In this document: in pieces, positions 16,723-25,351 of the stretch
Numbering within the stretch: the first letter of the stretch is position 1
Layout: each line of letters opens with the position of its first letter
Program-made: the position numbers and the translations under genes
Notes under the pieces: generated by a model
Databases searched by the model: none
The model's input: the letters and a program-made list of their open reading frames with translations, nothing else
What the model was told of the DNA's origin: nothing
Assembly (NCBI GenBank): GCA_023954815.1
Contig: JAGSHB010000001.1
Coordinates: 95,911-159,910 of the forward strand
DNA: 64,000 bases
Direction: 5' to 3'
Origin: Myxococcales bacterium
Lineage (GTDB): Bacteria; Myxococcota_A; UBA9042

Positions 16723-17387
16723 TCCCTAGTGCCCCTCCCACCCACCCTGGCGGTACGAAGGTCCTGTGGTAGCCCACCCCCCTGGCAGTGGCAAGGTTCG
16801 ACTGACGGGCCCCGGGCTATTGTCACGACAAACATTGACCAATCTGAGTGGATTCGGTATAGCCCCCGCGCGTTTCCGAGTCGGAGGTACATCGCAGATT
16901 CACAGCGGCGACCAGCAAGTTCGCTCACCTGATCTGCTCCCTCCCTACTAGCCCCAGTTTGGATCGCGGGTCGCGCCCAGGGGGCAAACGCAGTCGACAC
17001 AAGTCGACATTTACCCCGGAATTTCAAGCTCCGGGGACCGGACAAACGGTGAAGCAACCGATCGAACAGCCCCGGCAGGAATCAGCGCTAAATAGCGCCG
17101 GCCGGGCTGTGTTCACGACGATGCACGATAGGGTTCATAGCCCACGGCGACCAGTGTCTGTAGTCAGGCCCTCGCCCAGTCAGCATCCGATCAGTCAGCA
17201 ATTGATCACAATGAACAGCACCCTGCAGCCCATTGGGCTCCTATCATCAGCGTCGGCACATCGCCGGCTTGCGAGCTGTGGTGCGTTGCGATCCCGTTCT
17301 GGTTCCCGCCAACTCTTACTGGGCAACAGCCCATAACGAGCCTGTAATTTCGGCATCGGGTCGCGCAGTTGCGACCAGGAGTCGGAC
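16723..17387. other. Long intergenic region upstream of the RNase E/G gene
   Basis: These 665 bases between two divergent genes hold a good plus-strand promoter and two hairpins, but no gene I can support. A frame of 125 codons starting TTG at 16959 has no ribosome site and no recognisable product. Hairpins: CCCCGGA / TCCGGGG at 17014-17036 and GCGCTA / TAGCGC at 17085-17098. The layout suggests a transcribed leader of about 500 bases for the RNase gene. Confidence 0.7.
16835..16863 (+). promoter_or_regulatory. Sigma-70-type promoter for the RNase E/G leader
   Basis: TTGACC (16835-16840), exactly 17 bases, then TATAGC (16858-16863). It points at the RNase E/G gene 525 bases away and implies a long 5' leader. 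Confidence 0.6.
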
Positions 17388-20300
17388 ATGAAGCGGATGC
17401 TAATCAGCGCTGATCTCGAAGAATCACGCGCAGCGGTAGTTGAAGACAATCGGTTGGTCCATCTGGAGATCGAGCCGGTCAACCGCGATTCAGTGAAAGG
17501 CAACATCTATCGCGGCGTGGTCGCTAGGGTGGAGCCGTCCCTGCAGTCAGCGTTTGTCGACTTTGGTCGGCCGAAGCAGGGCTTCCTGCCAGTTGGCGAG
17601 ATCCACCCGAAAATTCGCGGTGAAAGCAAAGACAAGCGCACGCCGATTCAAGAGATTTTGAAGGCCGGTCAGGTCATCCTGGTTCAGGTGACCAAAGACG
17701 AGATCGGCAACAAGGGCGCGACGCTGACGACGTTCATCTCGTTGCCCGGTCGCTACCTCGTGCTCATGCCCGAGAGCGACAAGACCGGTGTGAGCCGCAA
17801 GTTGAGTGATGCGGCCCGTGCCAGGGTCAAAGAGCTCACCGATAAGATGAAGGTCCCGGACGGGTTTGGCCTCATCGTGCGCACCGCCGGTGAGCGGGCA
17901 ACCAAGCTCGAACTCACCAAAGATCTCGTCTATCTCAACCGGCTGTGGAGTCACATCGACGACGGTTTCAACTCCGGTAAGGGCGCCGCTGCGCTGTACC
18001 ACGAGCGCAGCCTCGCAATTCGCTTCGTACGGGACTACTTCAAGCGGGACATCAAAGAGATCGTCATCGACGACGAGCAGACGCTGGCCGAAGTGATGGC
18101 CTACGTGAAGGTGCTCATGCCGCGCAATCTCAGCGCAATTGAGCGCTATTCGGGCGTGATTCCGCTGTTTGCGCGCTATGGCATCGCCGGGCAGGTCGAG
18201 AGCGTATTTGCGCGTCAGGTGCCGTTGCAGGGTGGCGGGTCGATCGTCATCGATCAGACCGAGGCCTTGGTCGCGGTTGACGTCAACAGTGGTCGTGTCA
18301 AAGGCAAGGACATCGAAGAGACTGCACGCCAGACCAATATCGAGGCGGCTCAAGAGGTTGCGCGCCAGCTGGTGCTCCGCGATCTCGGTGGCTTGGTGGT
18401 CATCGACTTCATCGACATGCGCGATCGCAAGTATGTGCGTGAGGTGGAGAGTGCGCTGAAGTCGGCGATGAAAAACGACAAGGCGCGGCACAAGCTGGGT
18501 CGCATCAGCGAGTTTGGGCTGATGGAGCTGTCTCGCCAGCGTCTGAAGAGCTCGGTTAACAAGGGTGTATTTGAGAGTTGCGTGCACTGCAGCGGCACCG
18601 GATTTTACCGGACGACACCCAGCTTGGCCGCTTCCGTGATGCGCCGCATCCACGAGCTCGTCGCCAAGGGCAACATCGCCTACTTGGTTGTGACTCTGCC
18701 GCCTGAGGCAGCCAACTACCTGCTCAACGCCAAGCGCAGTGAGCTGGCCAACGTGGAGCGCGAGTATCACGTATCCATTGAGATCATTGGTGTCGAAGGC
18801 ATGACCGCGGCGCAGGTGACGATCGAGCACATGCAGCGGCAGCCCAACAAGTCTGGGTCCGAGCAGATTCGAGAAGCCCGTTTCAAGCGCGTGACCCGTC
18901 GTTTGGACCTGGTGCGCAACAAGCTGCTCAAGCAGGAAGAGGCGCGTATCGAACGGCGTCTCTCCGCTGCACTGTCGGGTTCTTCGGTCGATTATGCCGA
19001 CGTGTACGACGGCGTGATTGCAGACACCGCCGATGTGGCCGCAGAAGCGCGTGAAGCCGATGTTCGCCGTGAACAGCGTCGGCGGCGCGACCGGGAGCGC
19101 AAGCAGGGCAATCAGCAGGCAGATCTTGCGGCCGTCAGCGCGCCACCCGCTGCAATTGAGGTTCCGCTCCAGCCCCAGGGATTCACCGGCTGGCTGAAGG
19201 GCTTGTTTGGCATGGGGCCCAAGGCGGTGGAGACCGTGGTCGTTGAGGCGGCCGTTGTGCCTTCGCCGGCGCTGCAAGCGCCTGAGCCCGCGCCAGAACC
19301 CAAAGAAGCGCGTGACGAGCAGCCTGAGCGCGGTCGTCATCGCTCGCAAAACGACGAGTCTGAGGACGGGGACGGGCGTCGAGGTCGCCGTGGTGGTCGC
19401 CGCCGTCGTCGTCGCGATGATGACCGTCGTGGCCCCCGTGAAGGACGCGAAGGACGCGAAGGACGCGAAGGACGTGAAGGACGCGAAGGACGCGAAGCCC
19501 GTGGGCAGGAAGATTCGTCTCAGAAGAAGGCGAAATCCACCAAGGAAGCGCCCGAAAAGTCGGGCAAGAAAGCCGCCGAAGGCCAAGACGCCGCCGTTGA
19601 CTCGAAGGACGGCGATGAGGAGCGCGCAGCCAAGCGCCGTCGTCGTCGTCGGGGCGGTCGCCGCCGGGGTGGACGTCGCCGTGACGGAGAGGACAACGGC
19701 TCGCCTGAGAGCAACGGCCCGACAAACGATGAGGCACCGGCAGCTGCTGCGGGCGCTGACAAGCCTGCGGACGAGCAAACGCTGCAGGGGGCATCTGAGC
19801 CGGCTGTAGAGGCGAAACCCAAGGCGGAAGAGTCTGCGGCTTCGACCACCGAGGCTGCCAAGGCGCCCTTGGTTGATGCGCGTGCGCTCGCTGAGGCCAG
19901 ACTTGCCGAACTTCGCGCTGCGCGCGGCGTCACGGCTCCACCTGCCGAAACCGATGCCGCACCAACAGAGGCGGTCCAGGCAGAAGGAGCCGAGGAATCG
20001 GCCGGTACAGAAGAGGCTGCCGAAGCCACGGAAGCTGTCGCGGCTTCGGAAGCTGTGGAAGTTGCTACTCCGGCGGCTGATGGGCCGTCATCTGACACCG
20101 TCGCGGCTGGCGCGGAGCAATCAGCTGCCGAGGCTTCGGATGCCGACGCGCCGCCAGCTCTTCCCGGAGCCGACGCTGAGGAGCTCGCTGCTGACGCGGA
20201 CAACGAAACCGACGCCGATACGGCTTCTGCGGATCAGGCAGCTGCCCCGCTCGCTTCCGTAGAAGAAGCGGTCGTTGCAGCGGAGCCAGAAGCAGCTGGA

Positions 20301-20474
20301 GCGGTCGAGGATTCCGGGGTGGAAGCTGCAGAAGAGCTCGCTGCCGACGCCGAACCGGACGCAGAGGTTGAGTCAGACGGGGACGCATCTGACGCCGCCG
20401 CGGGCGCAGCAAATCCGTTTGTGATCGACCTGCGTTCCGGCGGAGGGAACAACTCTAGCTCCTCTGGGCGTTAG
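17388..20474 (+). CDS. rne: Ribonuclease E/G with very long low-complexity tail
   Basis: Endoribonuclease for rRNA maturation and mRNA decay. The first ~500 residues form the conserved catalytic core: S1-like segment (NIYRGVVARVEPSLQSAFVDFG), 5' sensor, and DNase I-like fold with metal-binding Asp298 in VDVNSGR and the CVHC zinc link at 398-401. The remaining ~480 residues are not conserved: an Arg-rich stretch, six Glu-Gly-Arg repeats, more Arg/Gly/Lys blocks, and then a strongly acidic Ala/Glu tail, probably RNA-binding and protein-binding disorder. At 1028 residues it is as long as E. coli RNase E, but the tail is unrelated as far as I can see. RNase G-like naming is an alternative. Confidence 0.95.
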   Translation: MKRMLISADLEESRAAVVEDNRLVHLEIEPVNRDSVKGNIYRGVVARVEPSLQSAFVDFGRPKQGFLPVGEIHPKIRGESKDKRTPIQEILKAGQVILVQVTKDEIGNKGATLTTFISLPGRYLVLMPESDKTGVSRKLSDAARARVKELTDKMKVPDGFGLIVRTAGERATKLELTKDLVYLNRLWSHIDDGFNSGKGAAALYHERSLAIRFVRDYFKRDIKEIVIDDEQTLAEVMAYVKVLMPRNLSAIERYSGVIPLFARYGIAGQVESVFARQVPLQGGGSIVIDQTEALVAVDVNSGRVKGKDIEETARQTNIEAAQEVARQLVLRDLGGLVVIDFIDMRDRKYVREVESALKSAMKNDKARHKLGRISEFGLMELSRQRLKSSVNKGVFESCVHCSGTGFYRTTPSLAASVMRRIHELVAKGNIAYLVVTLPPEAANYLLNAKRSELANVEREYHVSIEIIGVEGMTAAQVTIEHMQRQPNKSGSEQIREARFKRVTRRLDLVRNKLLKQEEARIERRLSAALSGSSVDYADVYDGVIADTADVAAEAREADVRREQRRRRDRERKQGNQQADLAAVSAPPAAIEVPLQPQGFTGWLKGLFGMGPKAVETVVVEAAVVPSPALQAPEPAPEPKEARDEQPERGRHRSQNDESEDGDGRRGRRGGRRRRRRDDDRRGPREGREGREGREGREGREGREARGQEDSSQKKAKSTKEAPEKSGKKAAEGQDAAVDSKDGDEERAAKRRRRRRGGRRRGGRRRDGEDNGSPESNGPTNDEAPAAAAGADKPADEQTLQGASEPAVEAKPKAEESAASTTEAAKAPLVDARALAEARLAELRAARGVTAPPAETDAAPTEAVQAEGAEESAGTEEAAEATEAVAASEAVEVATPAADGPSSDTVAAGAEQSAAEASDADAPPALPGADAEELAADADNETDADTASADQAAAPLASVEEAVVAAEPEAAGAVEDSGVEAAEELAADAEPDAEVESDGDASDAAAGAANPFVIDLRSGGGNNSSSSGR
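19440..19493 (+). repeat. 9-bp tandem repeat inside the RNase E/G gene
   Basis: Six copies of GAAGGACGC (one with a single change) encode six Glu-Gly-Arg triplets in the disordered, Arg-rich part of the protein. Near-identical DNA suggests slippage-driven copy-number variation without changing frame. Confidence 0.9.
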
Positions 20475-20494
20475 CACTGTCAGGAGCACTCGCC

Positions 20495-21871
20495 ATGACG
20501 GACAACCAGCCGGTCGTATTGGTGGTCGATGACGACGCGGCCAACCTGCGCAGCCTCGAGAAGATCTTATCCCGCGAGGGGATGACGGTCAGCGCTGTCG
20601 CCGACGGGCAAGAGGCAGCCCGCATGCTTCGTACGCGTCGCATCGGCGTGTTGTTGACCGATCTGATGATGCCGGGCGTCGATGGCATGGAGCTACTGCG
20701 CACGGTCAGTGCCCACAGCAGTCACACCGCGGTCGTGGTGATGACGGCATATGGCACGGTTGAGACCGCTGTCGCGGCAATGAAGGAAGGCGCCTACGAC
20801 TTCATCACCAAACCCCTACGGCGGGCGGAAGTGGTGCGCTCGGTGACCCGCGGTATGGAGCGATCGCGTCTAAGGGCTGAAAATGAGTCCCTGCTGCAGG
20901 AACTTGAGCGCGCGGGCCGCAGCCGCGAGATCATTGGCAGCAGCCCCATGATGCGGCGATGCCTCGATTTGGTTGAACGGGTCGCGCCCGCCCGCACCAC
21001 GGTGATGCTGCTCGGCGAAAGCGGGACCGGCAAAGAGGTCTTCGCACGGGCGCTACATCGGATGAGTGGTCGAAGCGGCCCCTTCATCGCGGTGAACTGC
21101 GCGGCGATTCCGGATAACTTGCTAGAGTCTGAGCTGTTTGGGCACGAAAAGGGCGCATTTACGGGGGCGGTGAGCCGCCGCGATGGTCGGTTTCAGCTCG
21201 CGCACGGCGGCACGTTGCTCCTCGATGAGATCGGTGATTTGCCGCTGCCGCTCCAAGGCAAACTGCTTCGCGTACTGCAAGAAGGGGAGGTCGAGCGTGT
21301 CGGCGGCAGCCGGCCATCGCCCGTGGACGTTCGGGTGCTCGCTGCGACTAATCGTGTCCTGGAAGACGAGATCGCTGCCGGCCGGTTTCGGCAAGATCTG
21401 TATTATCGTCTCAACGTCATCAGCATCGAACTACCTCCCTTGCGTGAACGCGGCGGCGACGTGCCCCGGTTGGCGCACCACTTTCTGCGCCGCTATGCCT
21501 CCGTCAATGGCAAAGATGTCTCGGTCATCAGCTCTGATGCCATGGAAGCACTGGTTGCGTATCGCTGGCCCGGCAACGTACGAGAGCTCGAAAACGTGAT
21601 CGAGCGTGCCGTCGTCCTAGCGCGCGGCACAGATGTGACGCTCGCTGACCTGCCGACGAAGGTGGCGCAGGCCGAGGGCGGCAGTCGTATCCTCCATATT
21701 CCGGTGGGCACCCCATTCGAGGAGATCGAGCGACTCGCCCTGGTTGAAACATTGAAGATGACCGGCGGCGACAAGCGTCGCGCCGCTGTGTTGCTCGGAA
21801 TTGCGGTGCGCACCATCTATCGCAAGCTTGAGGGAATGGAACGCGACGGCGAGCAGGGGGCCGAGGGATGA
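20495..21871 (+). CDS. NtrC-family sigma-54-dependent response regulator
   Basis: Activates sigma-54 promoters after phosphorylation by a histidine kinase. The 458-residue protein has a receiver domain with VDDD (11-14) and phosphoacceptor Asp56 in LLTDLMMPG, an AAA+ domain with Walker A GESGTGKE (174-181), the sigma-54 contact loop GAFTGA (220-225) and Walker B LLLDEIGD, then a Fis-type helix-turn-helix ([20 protein letters not shown]). All key residues are present. No sensor kinase gene is next to it. The stop overlaps the start of the next gene as ATGA. Confidence 0.96.
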   Translation: MTDNQPVVLVVDDDAANLRSLEKILSREGMTVSAVADGQEAARMLRTRRIGVLLTDLMMPGVDGMELLRTVSAHSSHTAVVVMTAYGTVETAVAAMKEGAYDFITKPLRRAEVVRSVTRGMERSRLRAENESLLQELERAGRSREIIGSSPMMRRCLDLVERVAPARTTVMLLGESGTGKEVFARALHRMSGRSGPFIAVNCAAIPDNLLESELFGHEKGAFTGAVSRRDGRFQLAHGGTLLLDEIGDLPLPLQGKLLRVLQEGEVERVGGSRPSPVDVRVLAATNRVLEDEIAAGRFRQDLYYRLNVISIELPPLRERGGDVPRLAHHFLRRYASVNGKDVSVISSDAMEALVAYRWPGNVRELENVIERAVVLARGTDVTLADLPTKVAQAEGGSRILHIPVGTPFEEIERLALVETLKMTGGDKRRAAVLLGIAVRTIYRKLEGMERDGEQGAEG

Positions 21872-23343
21872 CGATGACGCTGCGGCGCGATCTTCTGGGT
21901 CGCTCTACGAACCAACCCTCGTCCTTTGCCGCTGAGACGGCGGCGTTGCCAACAGACCCCGGTGCGATCGCCCGGGCTGCCATCACCGCTGCTAGTGGCG
22001 CGGAGGCGGCGCTGCTCGACATCATCTCCAGGCTTGTCTGCCATGATGAAGGCGGTCTGGACGGTAATTTCGTGGCTGTTGTGGCGTGCTTGCGCTTGCT
22101 GCCGGACCACGCTGGGCCGCGCGCGGCTTTGCCCTTGGCCCGCGCCCTCGACATCGCAGCCGCCGCCACGCAGGGGCTGACGCGGCGACAACGATCCGCT
22201 GCCACAACCACATTGGACGCCGATGGCCTGAAGGCCGCGCTCAACCACGTCGCCGATCCCGCGAAGGCGGAGGCTGCTATCGCTGCGGCGGCCGCCGGTG
22301 AGGTCGAAACCCCGCGACTGGCTGCGGCCGTGACTGATCTGCTGTATCAGGCGCCCGATCGCAGGGCGCATTTGGCCCCGCTGGTCGTCGCTGCACTGGA
22401 GGTCGCACGTGTGGCAGGTCGCGATGTGTCCGTGGAAACCTTGGCGCGTCTGGCTCGTACCTTGGTGCTGAAGCAGTTGCCTGAACGCGAGGCCGATCGC
22501 GCGCTGATCGCGCCAATTTCCACAGCATTTGAGCGTTTGTACGCTGCGCAAGACGCGGCCAAGTCCGCCGCATTTCAGGAGGCGAGATTTCGCCCCCACC
22601 TTCTCCGTGCTCGGCCAGAGTCCTTGATTCGCGCATTGGGCAAGGCTGTCGCTTTTGGCGTGCCGCGAACCCATATCGCGTCCTCTCTGTGTCTCGCTGC
22701 CGCTGAGCGCCTGCTTCAGTTCGATCCTGGGGTCGACCGGAGCGCCCGACGCCCAGAGACCTGGCTCGACGCTGCCTGGTTGCTCCAGGTGTGCGAGGCC
22801 ATTCGCGCATTGGGCGTGCTCCAGGCCCGGCCCGCATGGCTCGGTCTGTTGCTCCATGGTGCGCTGTGGGTCCGGCACGCGGACGGGATCTGCCACGACG
22901 AGCCTCAGCCCCTCCCTGAGCCAGCGACACTGGCGCGCACCTGGGACCATGGTCCGGAGATCGCTCGCGTCACCGGCGCCATGTTGGCAGGGGACGGGGA
23001 TCGAGCGACGCGCGTGCTGCGGGGCTACCTCCTGATGGTGCTACCCGAACAGCCGCTCAGTGCCGCCATCGTTGCTAGTGCGCTCGAAGATGGGGCGGCC
23101 ACTGCGGCCGAGCAAGGGGTGCTCCTGGCCACTGTCTCCAGTGCGATGGCTGGTTTTTCGGCAACACCGGACCTCGCCCACCGCGAGCTCCTGCCTGCCG
23201 CCGCGCTTCATCTTTGGACGGCACCGCGCCGGGCTCGCCCCGTCTTTGCCCTGGTCCATCGAGAGGTCGACCAGGCGGAGGGAGGCACGGCGCCCACCGC
23301 CCCCGCCGTTCTGCCATGGTGCGGCGTTTCGCATGGGCTTTGA
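21868..23343 (+). CDS. Unknown helical protein coupled to the NtrC regulator
   Basis: A 491-residue protein of Ala/Leu-rich helices without signal peptide or clear membrane helices. Possible metal or cofactor residues include scattered His (VCHDEGG, HVADPA, CHDEPQP), but I see no recognised motif. It starts by ATGA overlap with the response-regulator gene, which suggests a shared function or at least shared expression. I cannot assign a family; an alpha-helical-repeat scaffold or a questin-oxidase-like all-helical enzyme are both conceivable. Confidence 0.78.
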   Translation: MTMTLRRDLLGRSTNQPSSFAAETAALPTDPGAIARAAITAASGAEAALLDIISRLVCHDEGGLDGNFVAVVACLRLLPDHAGPRAALPLARALDIAAAATQGLTRRQRSAATTTLDADGLKAALNHVADPAKAEAAIAAAAAGEVETPRLAAAVTDLLYQAPDRRAHLAPLVVAALEVARVAGRDVSVETLARLARTLVLKQLPEREADRALIAPISTAFERLYAAQDAAKSAAFQEARFRPHLLRARPESLIRALGKAVAFGVPRTHIASSLCLAAAERLLQFDPGVDRSARRPETWLDAAWLLQVCEAIRALGVLQARPAWLGLLLHGALWVRHADGICHDEPQPLPEPATLARTWDHGPEIARVTGAMLAGDGDRATRVLRGYLLMVLPEQPLSAAIVASALEDGAATAAEQGVLLATVSSAMAGFSATPDLAHRELLPAAALHLWTAPRRARPVFALVHREVDQAEGGTAPTAPAVLPWCGVSHGL

Positions 23344-23382
23344 GCCTGAGAAATGGGGCCGATCGCCCCCTACAGACGGCGA

Positions 23383-23411
23383 TTGACCGGCCTGGATAGG
23401 GGCCCCATACT
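23383..23411 (+). promoter_or_regulatory. Putative promoter of the lipoprotein gene at 23438
   Basis: TTGACC (23383-23388), a 17-base spacer, and CATACT (23406-23411), only 27 bases before ATG 23438, so the leader would be very short. Confidence 0.5.
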
Positions 23412-23437
23412 GCCGCGACCCCAACGGAGGAATTCGA

Positions 23438-25351
23438 ATGAACGGTGCCAAGATTTCAGCGCTCGCTTTGTGCCTTGCAGTCGCCCTTTCGGGATGTAGC
23501 AAGGACAAGAAAGCAGCCAAGGCTCCAGCAGCAGCCAAAGGCGCCAAGGCGAAAGCAGGTGCCGCCGCTGCCGCGCTGGTCGCCAAACCGGCAGCCAAGA
23601 AGGCTCCGGCCAAAGTCGTCAAGCCAGCCCCGAAGGATGTCGAGTTGGCCACGGACAAGGCGGTTGTCGCCTGGCTCTCCATCCGTTCCGTTGGAGCAGC
23701 GTTCGACGCAGCAGAGACCATTGGCGGCAAGATGGGCGCTGTGCCGCCCGGCGCGTCGCTCCGTGAGGCGGCCTACCGCGACCTGACCAAGATGCTCGCT
23801 GGTAGCGGCGTCACCGGCCACGAATGGCTCGACAAATCCAAGCCGGTACACGTCGCCATGCAAGATGACGACAAGGCCAATCCCCAAGGCGGCGTCGTTA
23901 TCCTGCTGCCTGTGACCTCCCGCGCGAAGGCGCTCGACTCTCTGGCTGCTGCCAAGAAAGGTGCCGATGCGAAAGGCCATTCAGCGGTTCTTGCGGTCGG
24001 TCATCAGACGCTCTTCATCGACTTTATCGACGGGTACATGGTGCTGACGGGTGTCGAAGGTCGCTTCAAGAAGGCTCAAGGATTCGCCAAGCGTCTCAGC
24101 AAGCTGACGCCTCCCTCTCTCCTCTACATTGGTCTGTCGATGACCGAGGCCAGCAAGACCCGCAAGGCCGAGATCGATGGCCTGCTCGCCAAGCTACAAA
24201 ACATGAAGGGCCCCGGCACCGCGGCGATGCCGTCGACCAGCACCTACTACAACAAGATGCTGCGTGAGTGGATCACCGACGTGCAGCGCATCGAGGTCCT
24301 CCTCAACGCATCGGGGGACAATGTGGAGCTCGGCTGGCGTATGCATGCCAAGCCGGGTACGGCCATCGCCCGCCAGATGCTCGCAGGCAAGGGGCGCGAC
24401 GCCAGCAGCCTCGCCACGACGTTGCCCGGCAACAGCTACATCGCGTTTGTCGGCAACATGGATCCGGGTGCCGCAACCGAGCGGATGGAGGATTCGGTCA
24501 AGGTGCTGCAGGAGGCCTTCAAGCTCGACGACGCGACCATGGCCAAGCTAAAGGCCGACATCCGCAGCACGACGAAACTGCAGGACGGTACGAGCTTCGC
24601 CGCTGCCTATCCCGATGGCGACGCCGCGATCGGGTTCGTCGGAGGAGCCGGGGCCAGCGATCCGGCGGCGATGATCAAGGTCACCCGCAAGTTGATCAGC
24701 GTAATCTTGATGCGTCTCATCGAGATGGAGGAAGAGAAGGCGAAAAAGCGTAACCCGAAAAAGCCAGCTGACCCGATGATGGCCATCGTCAAGAAGTCCG
24801 TGAAGGAGATGCGCGTCACACCGTTGATCGAAGCCTTTGGGCCTATGGCCAAAGAGGCAGGCGTCACCGTGACAGCCAATACCAGCAAGGACGGCGGCGT
24901 GTCGTGCGATGTCATCGACCTGACGATGGACTGGGCGAAGATCGCCAAGACCGGCGCCGGAAAAGATGCTGCGCAGGCCGCCAAAATCCTCGGTCCTCGC
25001 ACGGCGTTGGCGCTGTGCGGTGGCGCGAAACGGGTGGTTGTGTCGATGGGGCCCAGCGCGCTTGAGCAGGGCCGTCGCGCCGCTGCAGCAAAGCCGGGTG
25101 GGTTGGCGACAGCGCCGGTCTTCAAAGGTGCACTGAAGCGCTCTGCGCCATCGCCAGCTTGGTACATGTACGTCAACGCGGGCGCCACATTGAAGGCCTT
25201 CGAGAAAGTCATGCCAGCGCCTGTCGCTATGCCTGCCGACCGCGCAGTGAGTGTCGGCTGTGGCAATCGCGAGCGCTCGTTTGGCTGTGAAGTCGACGTG
25301 CCGGTCGAGGTCATCAAGGCCGCCGTCGCATTGTCCAAAAGAGGCCGTTGA
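23438..25351 (+). CDS. Large secreted lipoprotein, unknown function
   Basis: A 637-residue protein with a GGAGG site, a signal peptide and a consensus lipobox LSGC (Cys20), followed by a Lys/Ala-rich disordered stretch to about residue 65. The rest appears as a folded alpha/beta protein with repeated strands such as VVAWLSIRSVG, AFVGNMDPGAA and AAIGFVGGAGA, which is suggestive of the DUF3352-like periplasmic proteins, but I am not sure. Its TGA overlaps the TTG start of the following VWA-like lipoprotein gene, so the genes are probably co-transcribed. Confidence 0.85.
   Translation: MNGAKISALALCLAVALSGCSKDKKAAKAPAAAKGAKAKAGAAAAALVAKPAAKKAPAKVVKPAPKDVELATDKAVVAWLSIRSVGAAFDAAETIGGKMGAVPPGASLREAAYRDLTKMLAGSGVTGHEWLDKSKPVHVAMQDDDKANPQGGVVILLPVTSRAKALDSLAAAKKGADAKGHSAVLAVGHQTLFIDFIDGYMVLTGVEGRFKKAQGFAKRLSKLTPPSLLYIGLSMTEASKTRKAEIDGLLAKLQNMKGPGTAAMPSTSTYYNKMLREWITDVQRIEVLLNASGDNVELGWRMHAKPGTAIARQMLAGKGRDASSLATTLPGNSYIAFVGNMDPGAATERMEDSVKVLQEAFKLDDATMAKLKADIRSTTKLQDGTSFAAAYPDGDAAIGFVGGAGASDPAAMIKVTRKLISVILMRLIEMEEEKAKKRNPKKPADPMMAIVKKSVKEMRVTPLIEAFGPMAKEAGVTVTANTSKDGGVSCDVIDLTMDWAKIAKTGAGKDAAQAAKILGPRTALALCGGAKRVVVSMGPSALEQGRRAAAAKPGGLATAPVFKGALKRSAPSPAWYMYVNAGATLKAFEKVMPAPVAMPADRAVSVGCGNRERSFGCEVDVPVEVIKAAVALSKRGR

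Noticed and set aside
16959..17336. 125-codon frame upstream of the RNase E/G gene
   Set aside because: TTG start without ribosome site, no recognisable product, and it overlaps two hairpins of the likely leader.
17547..19778. 743-codon frame antisense to the RNase E/G gene
   Set aside because: It mirrors the codon bias of the true gene, has no recognisable domain and lacks a ribosome site; the plus frame is unmistakably RNase E/G.
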